In this document: positions 42,251-51,485 of the stretch, in pieces | Layout: each line of letters starts with the position of its first letter | Position numbering within the stretch: position 1 is the first letter of the stretch | Assembly (NCBI GenBank): GCA_964616825.1 | Contig: CAZTSX010000005.1 | Span: forward strand, 101,110 to 165,109 | DNA from: QYOJ01 sp964616825 | GTDB taxonomy: Bacteria > Bacteroidota > Bacteroidia > Bacteroidales > FEN-979 | Reading direction: 5' to 3' | Length of the DNA: 64,000 nucleotides | Notes under the pieces: model-generated | The model's database searches: none | What the model was told of the DNA's origin: nothing | What the model saw: only the letters and a program-made list of their open reading frames with translations | Program-made: the position numbers and the translations under genes

Positions 42251-44272
42251 GTGGATTTTAAACTGACCAGTAATTTTCAACCAACAGGAGACCAACCGGA
42301 AGCGATCAGGCAACTGGTGGAGGGATTGGATCGTGGCGACGACAGCCAGGTGTTGCTTGGCGTGACCGGTTCCGGGAAAACGTATACTATCGCCAATGTG
42401 ATCCAGACCGTTAATCGCCCGACGCTGGTCCTCAGTCATAATAAAACCCTCGCTGCCCAGCTCTACGGGGAATTTAAGCAGTTTTTTCCTGACAACGCCG
42501 TTGAGTTCTTTGTCTCTTATTACGACTATTATCAACCCGAAGCCTATATCCCCGTCACCAATACATACATTGAGAAGGATTTGTCTATCAACGATGAGAT
42601 CGAAAAATTACGGCTGAGCACCTCCTCCTCACTCCTTTCAGGCCGGAGAGACGTAATCGTTATTTCTTCCGTCTCCTGTATCTATGGGATCGGGAATCCG
42701 GATGACTTTGCCCAAAATGTCATCCAGATAAAAACAGGAGCCCGGATCAGCCGGAATAAATTCCTCCTCTCACTTGTCAGCAGCCTCTATGCCCGTACCG
42801 AAGAGGAATTCATCCGGGGCCGTTTCCGTGTTCGGGGAGATACTGTAGATATTTTCCCTGCCTACCTCGATTTTGCTTACAGGGTCATCTTCTGGGATGA
42901 TGAGATCGAAACCATCGAATCCTTTGATCCAGGCTCCGGACGAAAGATCGACCAATATCCATTCCTGAATATCTACCCTGCCAATATTTTTGTCACCTCT
43001 CCTGATAAAATGAAGGGTGCCCTGAATGAGATTCAGGGTGACCTGATCAGGCAGTGTGCTTACTTTCGTGAAAACGGCAAGGAGTTTGAGGCCAAACGGC
43101 TTGAGGAACGAGTATCATACGATATCGAGATGATGCGTGAACTGGGATACTGTTCCGGCATCGAGAACTATTCCAGGTATTTCGATGGAAGATCGCCCGG
43201 ATCCCGCCCTTTTTGTCTGCTCGACTACTTCCCTGATGATTATATCATGGTGATTGATGAGAGCCATGTTACCATGCCTCAGATCCGGGCGATGTATGGC
43301 GGAGACCGCTCCCGGAAACAAACTCTTGTAGAATACGGATTCAGACTCCCCTCTGCCCTTGATAATCGCCCTCTTAAATTCGATGAATTTGATGCGATGA
43401 CCAGTCAGCTGCTCTTTATCAGCGCTACACCGGCAGACTATGAATTACAGAAGTCTCAGGGAGTGGTGGTTGAGCAGGTAATCAGACCAACCGGCCTGCT
43501 CGATCCTGAGGTTGAAGTACGTCCCAGCCAGAATCAAATTGATGACCTTCTGGATGAGATCGACAAGCGGATCAATGCAAAGGAACGAGTACTGGTAACT
43601 ACGCTGACCAAGCGGATGGCTGAAGAACTCACCAAATACTTTTCAAAACTCAATATCAACAGCAGGTATATCCATTCCGACATCGATACACTGGAACGGG
43701 TGGAGATCATGCGCGAGCTGCGGCTGGGATCATTTGATGTGTTGGTGGGAGTTAATCTTCTTCGGGAAGGGCTTGATTTGCCGGAGGTATCACTTGTCGC
43801 TATCCTGGATGCGGACAAAGAAGGTTTCTTGCGTTCTGAGCGATCGTTAACCCAGACAGCCGGACGCGCTGCCCGCAATGTCAATAGCACAGTGATTATG
43901 TATGCTGACAAAACAACGGAATCGATGCAACGGATGATAGATGAAACAAACAGACGCAGGATCAAGCAGATAGAATATAACAGCAAGCACAACATTACAC
44001 CTACTCAGATCATTAAAAGCACACAGGATATCATGGGGCAAACAGCAGTAGCCGATACCAGTGGAAACTCCCCCCGGGCTTACATCGAGAAAAATCACCT
44101 TGAAGTGGCCGCAGATCCTGTCATTCAGTACATGTCGAAGGAGAAAATTCAAAAGTTATTAACAAAAACAAGAAAGTCGATGGAAGAAGCTGTCAAAGAG
44201 CTGGATTTTCTGGAGGCCGCACGGCTGCGTGATGAGCTAGTTCAACTTGAGCAAATCATTGAATCAAAATGA
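42251..44272 (+). CDS. uvrB: Excinuclease ABC subunit B
   Basis: 673 residues from a GTG start (MDFKLTSNFQPTGDQPEAI). The Walker A is GVTGSGKT, the beta-hairpin region YYDYYQPEAYIP, the Walker B VIDESH, and the helicase motif VI region TQTAGRAARN are all intact. The C-terminal UVR domain (MEEAVKELDFLEAARLRDELVQLE) binds UvrC. Complete and unremarkable nucleotide-excision repair protein. Confidence 0.97.
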   Translation: MDFKLTSNFQPTGDQPEAIRQLVEGLDRGDDSQVLLGVTGSGKTYTIANVIQTVNRPTLVLSHNKTLAAQLYGEFKQFFPDNAVEFFVSYYDYYQPEAYIPVTNTYIEKDLSINDEIEKLRLSTSSSLLSGRRDVIVISSVSCIYGIGNPDDFAQNVIQIKTGARISRNKFLLSLVSSLYARTEEEFIRGRFRVRGDTVDIFPAYLDFAYRVIFWDDEIETIESFDPGSGRKIDQYPFLNIYPANIFVTSPDKMKGALNEIQGDLIRQCAYFRENGKEFEAKRLEERVSYDIEMMRELGYCSGIENYSRYFDGRSPGSRPFCLLDYFPDDYIMVIDESHVTMPQIRAMYGGDRSRKQTLVEYGFRLPSALDNRPLKFDEFDAMTSQLLFISATPADYELQKSQGVVVEQVIRPTGLLDPEVEVRPSQNQIDDLLDEIDKRINAKERVLVTTLTKRMAEELTKYFSKLNINSRYIHSDIDTLERVEIMRELRLGSFDVLVGVNLLREGLDLPEVSLVAILDADKEGFLRSERSLTQTAGRAARNVNSTVIMYADKTTESMQRMIDETNRRRIKQIEYNSKHNITPTQIIKSTQDIMGQTAVADTSGNSPRAYIEKNHLEVAADPVIQYMSKEKIQKLLTKTRKSMEEAVKELDFLEAARLRDELVQLEQIIESK

Positions 44273-44354
44273 CATTCCTTCTACCACGCTGAAAATCGTC
44301 GATAACTTTTGATATTTGTTAATATCTATTTTCTTCATTTCCTTCAAAATCCGA

Positions 44355-44362
44355 TATATTTG
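44355..44362 (+). promoter_or_regulatory. Candidate -7 element for the response-regulator gene
   Basis: TATATTTG lies 20 bases upstream of the ATG at 44383. Confidence 0.5.
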
Positions 44363-44382
44363 CTTGTAAAAACAGGTCTTTC

Positions 44383-44781
44383 ATGAAGAAAAAGATCCTT
44401 GCCATTGATGATGAAAAGAGCATTCGTTTCATCATTGAAAATACGTTTAATAAAGATTTTGACGTGGTTACGATGACAAATGGAATGGATGCACTCTTCT
44501 ATATACAATCCGGGAACTTTCCGGATGTCATTATTTGTGACCTTGAAATGCCGGTTTTGAACGGGATTGAGTTTGTCAAACGCCTTCGGGAGAGTGGATT
44601 TTTCGAAGAAATTCCCTTGATCATGCTCTCTGGAAAGGAGGAGAGTTCAGAGAAGATCAAGTGTTTCGAAATGGGGGCTGACGACTATGTATTAAAGCCT
44701 TTTAATCCACGTGAATTACTTGCACGGATCACCCGACGTCTGGAATCAAAGGAATTATACTCACAACAACGAATGGGTTAG
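44383..44781 (+). CDS. Single-domain response regulator (CheY-like receiver)
   Basis: 132 residues, receiver domain only. The acidic pocket is DDE (residues 9-11), the phospho-acceptor is Asp53 in IICDLEMP, the switch residue Ser83 lies in MLSGK, and the conserved Lys105 is in VLKPF. No output domain, so it must act through protein contact or as a relay. It is followed within six bases by a second, degenerate receiver fused to the start of a sugar-transferase-like region, pointing to control of surface-polysaccharide synthesis. Confidence 0.92.
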   Translation: MKKKILAIDDEKSIRFIIENTFNKDFDVVTMTNGMDALFYIQSGNFPDVIICDLEMPVLNGIEFVKRLRESGFFEEIPLIMLSGKEESSEKIKCFEMGADDYVLKPFNPRELLARITRRLESKELYSQQRMG

Positions 44782-44786
44782 GGAAT

Positions 44787-45330
44787 ATGGAGGAAGCTCC
44801 GGCGAAAAGGCTAAAAATATTATACGTAGGAACCGATCAGACCACGATTGATCAATATCAGGAGAGTGGTCTGTTTGACATGATTACTATGCCCAATGGC
44901 CTGGCGGCGATTTACTGGTTGACAGACAATACATTCAGGCTGTTTGACTTTGACAAAGATACAGGAATAGCACCCGTGTACGAAGAGACAAAAGAGATTT
45001 GATGCAATTCTTTGTGAAAGCAGGATTCCCGGCATGAAGGGACTTGACTTTTACCAGAAGATAAAACTCCATAAGCTATACCTTAAGGTTCCATTTATCC
45101 TTCTTGCTATCTTTTATGAAGATAACATCCAAGAAGAAGCACTAGATGCAGGCGTAGATGATTGCTACAAACAAGGATATTATCCTCAACGGCTGCATAG
45201 CCGGATTCTATTCCTGGCGAAATTGAAAGCAGAATATGTGCCGAAATCGATTGAAGCGATGATCGACCAGAACCTGGATGCCTTTAAAACTCCTTTTCTG
45301 AAACGGATCTTTGACTACTGCACCTGTTAG
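44787..45330 (+). pseudogene. Frameshifted degenerate receiver domain, probably the N-terminus of a receiver-sugar transferase fusion
   Basis: The frame from 44787 (KILYVGTDQTTIDQYQESG...) ends at 45002, but sequence continuity switches to the next frame near 44990, beside an AAAA run, as RFDAILCESRIPGMKGLDFYQK. That frame reaches the TAG at 45328-45330. The phospho-acceptor Asp is replaced by Glu (LCESRIP). The terminal KTPFLKRIFDY resembles the KRxFD entry of bacterial sugar transferases, so the gene would continue into the 100-N gap. I recall Bacteroidota proteins with this receiver-plus-sugar-transferase layout. Either a true frameshift or poor assembly near the contig end; both fit. Confidence 0.6.
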
Positions 45331-45349
45331 ATCCAGCACATTCTGGTAG

Positions 45350-45449
45350 NNNNNNNNNNNNNNNNNNNNNNNNNNNNNNNNNNNNNNNNNNNNNNNNNNN
45401 NNNNNNNNNNNNNNNNNNNNNNNNNNNNNNNNNNNNNNNNNNNNNNNNN
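45350..45449. other. Assembly gap of exactly 100 N
   Basis: A run of 100 undetermined bases joins two contigs. Genes on both sides are truncated or disrupted at it, so the real distance and relative order across it are not established. Confidence 0.99.
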
Positions 45450-46151
45450 ATGGAAAAATCTCTCCCCGTAACAACCAAACTTGTATACCTGAACATAATA
45501 GTATCCGGATAATTTGATTACTATCGAAGTGGTCCGCTCACCCGTACTCCAGAAAATGCTGTCGTATCCCGCTACGACAGTAGCAACTACGCTATCTCCT
45601 AAGGGAAAAACTGTATCGCCTGAGAAAGATACATCCACTAATGGAGGATTCTGGATATTGAGTCTATGCTGCACTGTATCACTGCAACCATTGACAGTAT
45701 TCACAGTTAGTGTCACGTTAAATTTCCCTGCAAAAGCATAGTTATGTGAAGGATTCTTCAGATAGCTGTATAGTGTGCCATCACCAAAATTCCAGATGTA
45801 CTGGGAAGCAGTATCCTCAACAATGACTGACTGATCAATAAAGTGAACAGGGCGATTTAAGCAAGAGTAATCATGGGTAAACTCTGCATTAACCGTTGAA
45901 AAAAGAATCTGTTTATAGATGGCGTCCATCGCCCCTGAATACGCGATAACCTTAAGCCCGACATGATGAGGCCCGGGTCCGGGAAAGGATATTTTAACAA
46001 TATCGGTAAATGCATCATCGAATATACCATCTCCGTTCAGATCCCAAAGAACCCGGAAGATGCTATCAGCTGGAGTGGACGTATTCCAAAGCAGTGTAGT
46101 ATCTCCTACACAAACCCTGGTAAACTGGAAGTCGGCTTCAATAGCCTTCAA
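45450..46151 (-). CDS. PKD-domain surface protein, C-terminus lost in the gap
   Basis: About 234 readable residues run into the N gap. A PKD-like domain is clear: YIWNFGDGTLYSYLKNPSHNYAFAGKFNVTLTV. Another Ig-like repeat precedes it (LLWNTSTPADSIFRVLWDLNGDGIFDD). TTG at 46151 is the only nearby start codon, but the same frame continues upstream through TYITILLLSFSLKA, a good signal-peptide core, with no ATG, GTG or TTG before the stop near 46241. So the true start is non-standard, lost by a point change, or the N-terminus is frameshifted. Such proteins in Bacteroidota are usually secreted, often by type IX secretion, and gliding- or adhesion-related. Confidence 0.7.
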
Positions 46152-46234
46152 CGAGAAGGATAGTAAAAGGATAGTAATGTATGTGCACAGAGTATGACAA
46201 CGATAGCCTTCTTCACCTGCTAATCTCTTATTTT

Positions 46235-47551
46235 TTATTCAACTTCAATTAATTCCACATCAAACACAAGCGGAGAATAGGGTGGGATCGTTCCCATATC
46301 ACGCTCACCGTAAGCGATGGAGGATGGAATAATTAGCTTCGCTTTCCCGCCTACATTCATCATGGAAATTCCTTCATCCCAACCTTTGATCACCTGACCT
46401 TGTCCGAGGGTAAAGGAGAAAGGTTCTCCCCGGTCAACAGATGAGTCGAATTTCGTGCCATCCAGTAAGGTGCCGGTGTAGTGAACGCTTACTTTTTTTC
46501 CTGCCTCCGCTTTCAATCCTTCGCCTTTTTCGACCTCAATATAGTACAAGCCGCTGGCTGTTGGTTGTACAGTGATATTATTCACTTCGATGTAGCTTTT
46601 AAGCTTTGCCGATTCGTCATTCTTTGCAGTCTCTTTTTGCATCTCTTGTTGTTTTTTTTGTTCTGCCTGTTGTTTTTCGAATTCACTGGTTGTCATCACA
46701 TCAACTATTTCTACATCGTAGATCAGCGTAGAAAAAGGTGGGACAAGCGCACCACGTCCTGCTGCTCCGAATGCAATCTTACTCGGGACAATAAACCTGG
46801 CTTGTCCACCCTCTTTCATGTATCCGACACCTTCATCGAAGCCGGGTGTATCAAACGGTTTTCCATAGGTCATCTGGATGGGCGCTCCCCGTTCTTTGGA
46901 AGAGAATACTCTCGTGCCATTTGCCAGCGACAGATTGAAATTAATCATAACAACATAACCAGAATCAATCTTCTTTCCACTGCCACTCTTTTTCTCCAGG
47001 AAGTAGAGACCTGATGGTAACGGTTCTTCTGTGATCTGATGTGTTTCCAAATACTCTTTCAGCATCTCTGTCTCATTGGCTTGCAATGTTTCAAGTGGTT
47101 CAGCAGAGTGAAGAGTAATATAAAACGTCAAGAAGGTATTGCTGTCGATGAATTCAGGACGAGCAGGCATCTTGAAGGTTTTCGTAAATAGTGAATCGGC
47201 GTTGATCAGAAACACTGCACTATCACCTGGTGTCAACATTCCGATCCCTTCATAGAGATCCCCGGGAAAATCTGAAGGAGGTAACTGAAAACGGATAGGT
47301 TGCCCCATTCCGCCGGTTTTACTATCGAACAACACCGAATCGCCTGCTGTCACATATTTCATGTCGAGGCTAACATAATCTCCTGTTTTAGCTTTCACTG
47401 TATCTTCACCAGCCTGATATATCTTATAATACAAACCGGTTTCGCTTTTATCAAACCCCGAAAATTGCGATGAACAAGCCAGTGATGTTAACGCAATTAT
47501 GATCACCAGGGTCAACGGGTTAATCATTAATTTTTTCATAATCCTAATCAT
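46235..47551 (-). CDS. Three-domain FKBP-type peptidyl-prolyl isomerase lipoprotein
   Basis: 438 residues. A lipoprotein signal ends in LACSS (about Cys26 from the first Met; the Met at 47539 is an alternative start). Three FKBP-like units follow at about 40-152, 175-285 and 330-438. The last is canonical: VSVHYTGTLLDGTKFDSS, GQVIKGWDEGISMM, IPSSIAYGERDMG, PPYSPLVFDVELIEVE. The second (PFDTPGFDEGVGYMKEG, IPSKIAFGAAGRG) is well kept, and the first is most divergent. A Gln/Lys-rich linker (EKQQAEQKKQQEMQK) joins units two and three. Predicted outer-membrane lipoprotein folding factor. Confidence 0.93.
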   Translation of the reverse strand: MIRIMKKLMINPLTLVIIIALTSLACSSQFSGFDKSETGLYYKIYQAGEDTVKAKTGDYVSLDMKYVTAGDSVLFDSKTGGMGQPIRFQLPPSDFPGDLYEGIGMLTPGDSAVFLINADSLFTKTFKMPARPEFIDSNTFLTFYITLHSAEPLETLQANETEMLKEYLETHQITEEPLPSGLYFLEKKSGSGKKIDSGYVVMINFNLSLANGTRVFSSKERGAPIQMTYGKPFDTPGFDEGVGYMKEGGQARFIVPSKIAFGAAGRGALVPPFSTLIYDVEIVDVMTTSEFEKQQAEQKKQQEMQKETAKNDESAKLKSYIEVNNITVQPTASGLYYIEVEKGEGLKAEAGKKVSVHYTGTLLDGTKFDSSVDRGEPFSFTLGQGQVIKGWDEGISMMNVGGKAKLIIPSSIAYGERDMGTIPPYSPLVFDVELIEVE

Positions 47552-47681
47552 CTTTGTTTTAAGTTACTATTTATTTTACTTCAAATTATCTCAATTCATA
47601 AATCAAATATATTATTTTTCATAGCGATATCTCTTTTCGATGTCTCAAAGATTTCACTATTTATGAACATTGCTCAAAAGT

Positions 47682-48239
47682 CTATTTATTTGGTTTCAAT
47701 TCAAGGAGTTCCAGATCGTAAACGAGTGTAGCGCCGGGAGGAACCTTCTGTTGATCTCCAAGTAATCCGTATGCGAGGTATGAGGGAATGATAATTTTCG
47801 CCCTGTCCCCCTGTCTCAATAACAAAACAGCCTCTTCCAGTCCACTCTCCACACCTCCATATCCAATAATAAACTCTTTGGGGCCGAGAGAATCGGATGT
47901 GTAGATCAGCTGGCTGTTCAGAAGCCGTAATTCGTAATTCATCCGGGCAAGAAATCCCTTCCTGGATTTTACTCCATTTCCCTTTTGATAGATGAGATAT
48001 CGCAAACCTGTTGGCGTTGTTTGCATTTTCCAACTATATCTCGAAAGAAAATCTTCGATCTCCTGATCCTCTGATTTGATCACACCCCGGTTGTAGTTGA
48101 TCAGCTTCTCATCTGTCATCCGGATATTTGATGTAGATGTCACCCGCGGTGGTGTATCCCTGCATGAGGAGAGCAACAGAAGCAAAGCCGGGAATCCCAG
48201 ACGCAGTGCTCCCGGAAGATATCGTACCAATGTGCTCAT
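47682..48239 (-). CDS. FKBP-type peptidyl-prolyl isomerase lipoprotein (GldI-like)
   Basis: 185 residues. A lipoprotein signal ends at about Cys26 (LLLSSC). A helical segment (EDQEIEDFLSRYSWKM) precedes one FKBP domain (GFLARMNYELRLLNSQLIYTS...VESGLEEAVLLLRQGDRAKIIIPSYLAYGLLGDQQKVPPGATLVYDLELL). Single-domain FKBP lipoproteins of this build in Bacteroidota include GldI-type gliding proteins, but a gliding role is not shown here. Its start overlaps the stop of the DHH phosphoesterase gene by four bases, so the two form an operon. Confidence 0.88.
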   Translation of the reverse strand: MSTLVRYLPGALRLGFPALLLLLSSCRDTPPRVTSTSNIRMTDEKLINYNRGVIKSEDQEIEDFLSRYSWKMQTTPTGLRYLIYQKGNGVKSRKGFLARMNYELRLLNSQLIYTSDSLGPKEFIIGYGGVESGLEEAVLLLRQGDRAKIIIPSYLAYGLLGDQQKVPPGATLVYDLELLELKPNK

Positions 48240-49258
48240 GAATAGACCTTATTTAAGGCTTCACTGTATAAGGGTAACGTCTCAAGGAACATCCTTAGTG
48301 TCTCATCCATCGTGAGATAACTTGTAGCTCCAGAGGCATTTGGATGCCCCCCGCCATCAAAATGATCACGTGCCAGCCGCTCAACGGAAAAGTTACCTTT
48401 CGATCGAAATGAGATTCGGATAGAGTTATCCCTTTCAGTGAAGAGTGCAGCCAGGTTGATCCCTTCAATGGAGAGTGCATAGTTCACGACCCCTTCCATA
48501 TCACCAATTTGATAATTAAATCGTTGGAGGTCGGCCGCAGTGAGGTAGATGTAGGCCGTATGAAATTCCTGCAATACCACAAGCTTCTCGCTCAACGAAT
48601 ATCCCAGTAAACGCAAACGGTTCTCTGAAAAGGTATCATACACCAACCGGTGTATATGTTCTCCGTCAATGCCATGATGAAACAATCTGGCAATGACCAT
48701 GTAGGTTCTCTCATCATTGCAGGAGTAGCTGAATGATCCGGTATCCGTTACAATTCCTGTGTAGATACAGGAAGCGATCGCATGGTCGATCAACTCAGTA
48801 TCTCCGGCCGCTTCAATGTAATCAAATATCAGCTCTGCAGTAGAGGAGGTCTCCTTAACAGAGATCTTCAAGTCGTAATGATCTGCAGGATATAGATGAT
48901 GATCAAGCAAAACCTTTTTCGCGTTGGATTTCATCACCGGATCCATTGCTTTTTTAAGACGGCTGAGATCGTTGTAATCGAGTGAAAAAATAACATTGGC
49001 GTCAGCAATTGCCTTCCGGCACCTCTCCTCTTCCCGGGAAAAAACCAGGATTTGATCCTGACCCTCCATCCATGCCAGAAAGGCAGGAAAAGGATCGGGG
49101 GACATGATGAATACAGTATGTCCTTTTTTTGTCAGGTACCGGTATAATGCCAGAGCTGATCCAACAGCATCTCCGTCGGGATTCGTATGTATTGTAAGCA
49201 AAATTGTCTGAGGCCGGGATAACAGCTCCCTGACCTGTTTGAAACCTGTTCTTTCCAA
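48236..49258 (-). CDS. DHH-family phosphoesterase (NrnA-like oligoribonuclease / pAp phosphatase)
   Basis: The open frame reaches 49393 but runs through ndk on the other strand. No ATG follows in the upstream part; TTG at 49258 gives 340 residues, the normal NrnA length, beginning MERTGFKQVRELL. The catalytic motifs are THTNPDGDAVGS, SLDYNDLSR, LLDHHLYP, and the DHHA1 motif DGGGHPNASGA. Family members degrade short RNA and dephosphorylate 3'-phosphoadenosine phosphate. The latter would recycle the by-product of sulfotransferases such as the one at 32318. Confidence 0.9.
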   Translation of the reverse strand: MERTGFKQVRELLSRPQTILLTIHTNPDGDAVGSALALYRYLTKKGHTVFIMSPDPFPAFLAWMEGQDQILVFSREEERCRKAIADANVIFSLDYNDLSRLKKAMDPVMKSNAKKVLLDHHLYPADHYDLKISVKETSSTAELIFDYIEAAGDTELIDHAIASCIYTGIVTDTGSFSYSCNDERTYMVIARLFHHGIDGEHIHRLVYDTFSENRLRLLGYSLSEKLVVLQEFHTAYIYLTAADLQRFNYQIGDMEGVVNYALSIEGINLAALFTERDNSIRISFRSKGNFSVERLARDHFDGGGHPNASGATSYLTMDETLRMFLETLPLYSEALNKVYS

Positions 49259-49313
49259 GTGTAAGAGATTTGATAAATGAAATGCAAAATTAAGATAATT
49301 TAAATTATCTATA

Positions 49314-49321
49314 TCTTTGCC
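49314..49321 (+). promoter_or_regulatory. Candidate -7 element for ndk
   Basis: TATCTTTG lies 15 bases upstream of the ATG at 49337. Confidence 0.5.
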
Positions 49322-49336
49322 GGAAACAAATATAGT

Positions 49337-49762
49337 ATGCCTGGTAAAAAAACTTTTACGATGATAAAACCTCTTGCTGTCGAGCAAGGACATGCTTGGA
49401 AAATCCTTGACCGGATCCTGGAAGAGGGATATCTGATCGTAGCCTTAAAAATGTATTTCCTGTGTAAAAGAGAAGCAAAAGCATTCTATGAAGTTCACAA
49501 AGAGCAACCCTTTTACGATGAACTGACCGACTATATGGCATCCGGGCCCATCGTGGCAGCTATTCTGCAAAAAGATAATGCAGTTTCCGACTACCGGAAA
49601 CTGATCGGAGCTACCAATCCGGAAGAGGCTGCACCCGGAACAATCAGAGATCTATATGGAACCGATCTCTCCCGAAATGCTGTTCACGGCTCCGACAGCG
49701 ATGAGAATGCCTTGATTGAGTGTCGATTCTTCTTTTCCGGGCTGGAAGAGATGACAGGATAA
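49337..49762 (+). CDS. ndk: Nucleoside-diphosphate kinase
   Basis: 141 residues, the standard length. TFTMIKPLAVEQG begins the fold, and the active-site histidine is in the conserved NAVHGSDS motif. The enzyme transfers the gamma phosphate between nucleoside triphosphates and diphosphates. Convergent with the subtilase gene, ten bases apart. Confidence 0.96.
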   Translation: MPGKKTFTMIKPLAVEQGHAWKILDRILEEGYLIVALKMYFLCKREAKAFYEVHKEQPFYDELTDYMASGPIVAAILQKDNAVSDYRKLIGATNPEEAAPGTIRDLYGTDLSRNAVHGSDSDENALIECRFFFSGLEEMTG

Positions 49763-49772
49763 ACCTTCCCCT

Positions 49773-51440
49773 TTATCTTTCTATACGCTGGATCAACACG
49801 GTTGAATATTCACCCGGTTGTTCTGTGAATGTCAGCTTCAGGATATAGAGTCCCTGTTTCAGGCCTTGTAAACCAGGAAGTTCAATGATATTTTCTCCTT
49901 CATTGCATCGAAAACGTTGCAGATGAGATAATCGCTTCCCTGTCATGGAGAAAAGTTCTGCCTGGACAGTTTGACTGATGGCTGACCAGAACTTCACTTT
50001 CACCACATCAGCTCCTGAAAAGGGGTTGGGATAGGCATAGAGAGAAGCTTTCGACTGCAGTGGATCTACCCCTGTCAGTCGCTCATATGCCTCAAACATG
50101 TTGGGGATTCCGTATCCCAGATAAATATCCGGATTGGAAAACTGAGAACCGGTCTCTTCAATAGCCATTTTGATTGTAGCGTTTGAATATTGTGGAAACG
50201 CCTGCCAGAGGCACGCGGCAGAGCCTGCCATGACCGGGGAAGAGAATGAGGTTCCATTCCCCCTGCCAATCGTTCCATCTGTTTTGGAAATCACGGTCAA
50301 CTGGCCCATTGCAGCAACATTTGGCTTGACATAGGAGCCATTTACAACCCCCTTGGAACTGAAAGAGGCATATTGCCCCAGGGAATCAACCGCAGCTATA
50401 GCCATCACATCCGTCCCATCAGAAGGAGCGCTTACACACTGCCAGTCTGGATTATTTCCTTCATTGCCTGCACTGTTCACCACCAGGATCCCTTTGCTGA
50501 AAGCGATGTTTGCCCCACGTGTAACTGGAGTCGTATTTCCGGTCATATCCGCACAGGTATGGCTCTGCGTTGTATCGTTAAAGACGGTATAACCCAGCGA
50601 GGAGTTGATGATGTCTGCGCCTACACTATCTGCAAATGCAGCGGCACAGACCCAGTTGTACTCTTCGACCAGGTACTCAGAGCCTGTATCTTCCGAACGT
50701 AACAGCCAGTAGCTTGCACCCGGGGCTGTTCCGATCAATTGGCCCGGGATGTTCCCTCCCATGATCGATAACACCTTCATTCCATGGCTATGTCCGATGA
50801 AAACACTGCTTCCCGGATCCACAAAGTCGTATGTGCCCAGAATCTGGTTGTTGGCCCATAAGCTATCAAATGCGGGCAACATGTCTACTTTCAAAAAACC
50901 TGCATCAAGAACCGCAATCACTTTACCGGCTCCCTTGAATCCCATCTCATGCAACTCATCCGTCCCAATCATGTGTACCTGAGTATAAGACATTCCATAA
51001 TGGGCAGAGTCAAAAACTTTCAGAGGCATTTGCTGCCCGATATGAAATTTATCCTCCACCGGTTGTTCTAAGTGCTTTCCCTTGTTCTTCAAAACTTGAT
51101 TCACAAACGGGAGCAATTCAATGGCAGTAATATGATCAGGATTTGTGGTATAGATCGTAATGCCGTTGAACCATTTGACAGGGTTGAGGATCTGAGGGCC
51201 AATCAGGCTAACAGCCTCAACATAGGATGGATTTACCGGCAGATCGTTTATCACAATCGGAATGCCTGCTGCAACTCTCCGGGCTACAGCCCTGGGTGAT
51301 AAAAACTCTAACGGCTTGTCGATAGAGAAAGGAGAGTTATCTTTATCCGTAAACTCAACGAAATATTTATCCGGAGCAATTTGTGCTGCAGCACTTAAAA
51401 ACAGCAAAAAGATTGCAAGAATGGTGGTCGTTCTTTTCAT
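49773..51440 (-). CDS. S8-family subtilisin-like serine peptidase with type IX secretion C-terminal domain
   Basis: The frame stays open to 51893, but the protein starts at the ATG at 51440 (signal peptide MKRTTTILAIFLLFLSAAAQ); the extension lies antisense to the DUF4301 gene. The mature protein has 555 residues before processing. The catalytic triad is Asp179 (VLDAG), His219 (GHSHGMKVLS) and Ser398 (NGTSFSSP). The last 80 or so residues (YAYPNPFSGADVVKVKF...GLKQGLYILKL) are a Por-type T9SS sorting tail, so the enzyme is exported across the outer membrane and probably attached to the surface. Confidence 0.93.
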   Translation of the reverse strand: MKRTTTILAIFLLFLSAAAQIAPDKYFVEFTDKDNSPFSIDKPLEFLSPRAVARRVAAGIPIVINDLPVNPSYVEAVSLIGPQILNPVKWFNGITIYTTNPDHITAIELLPFVNQVLKNKGKHLEQPVEDKFHIGQQMPLKVFDSAHYGMSYTQVHMIGTDELHEMGFKGAGKVIAVLDAGFLKVDMLPAFDSLWANNQILGTYDFVDPGSSVFIGHSHGMKVLSIMGGNIPGQLIGTAPGASYWLLRSEDTGSEYLVEEYNWVCAAAFADSVGADIINSSLGYTVFNDTTQSHTCADMTGNTTPVTRGANIAFSKGILVVNSAGNEGNNPDWQCVSAPSDGTDVMAIAAVDSLGQYASFSSKGVVNGSYVKPNVAAMGQLTVISKTDGTIGRGNGTSFSSPVMAGSAACLWQAFPQYSNATIKMAIEETGSQFSNPDIYLGYGIPNMFEAYERLTGVDPLQSKASLYAYPNPFSGADVVKVKFWSAISQTVQAELFSMTGKRLSHLQRFRCNEGENIIELPGLQGLKQGLYILKLTFTEQPGEYSTVLIQRIER

Positions 51441-51449
51441 TTTTTCAGA

Positions 51450-51457
51450 TATATTTG
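51450..51457 (+). promoter_or_regulatory. Candidate -7 element for the DUF4301 gene
   Basis: TATATTTG lies 28 bases before the ATG at 51486 and overlaps the region before the GTG at 51459, which favours 51486 as the start. Confidence 0.5.
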
Positions 51458-51485
51458 TGTGCGTAAAAGTACTAAAAATCCGGTT

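Noticed and set aside
46481..47014. 177-residue plus-strand open frame
   Set aside because: Antisense shadow of the FKBP lipoprotein gene; Phe/Leu/Cys-rich with no recognisable domain.
49259..49393. N-terminal extension of the DHH phosphoesterase frame
   Set aside because: It runs antisense through ndk and its promoter; TTG at 49258 gives the normal family length.
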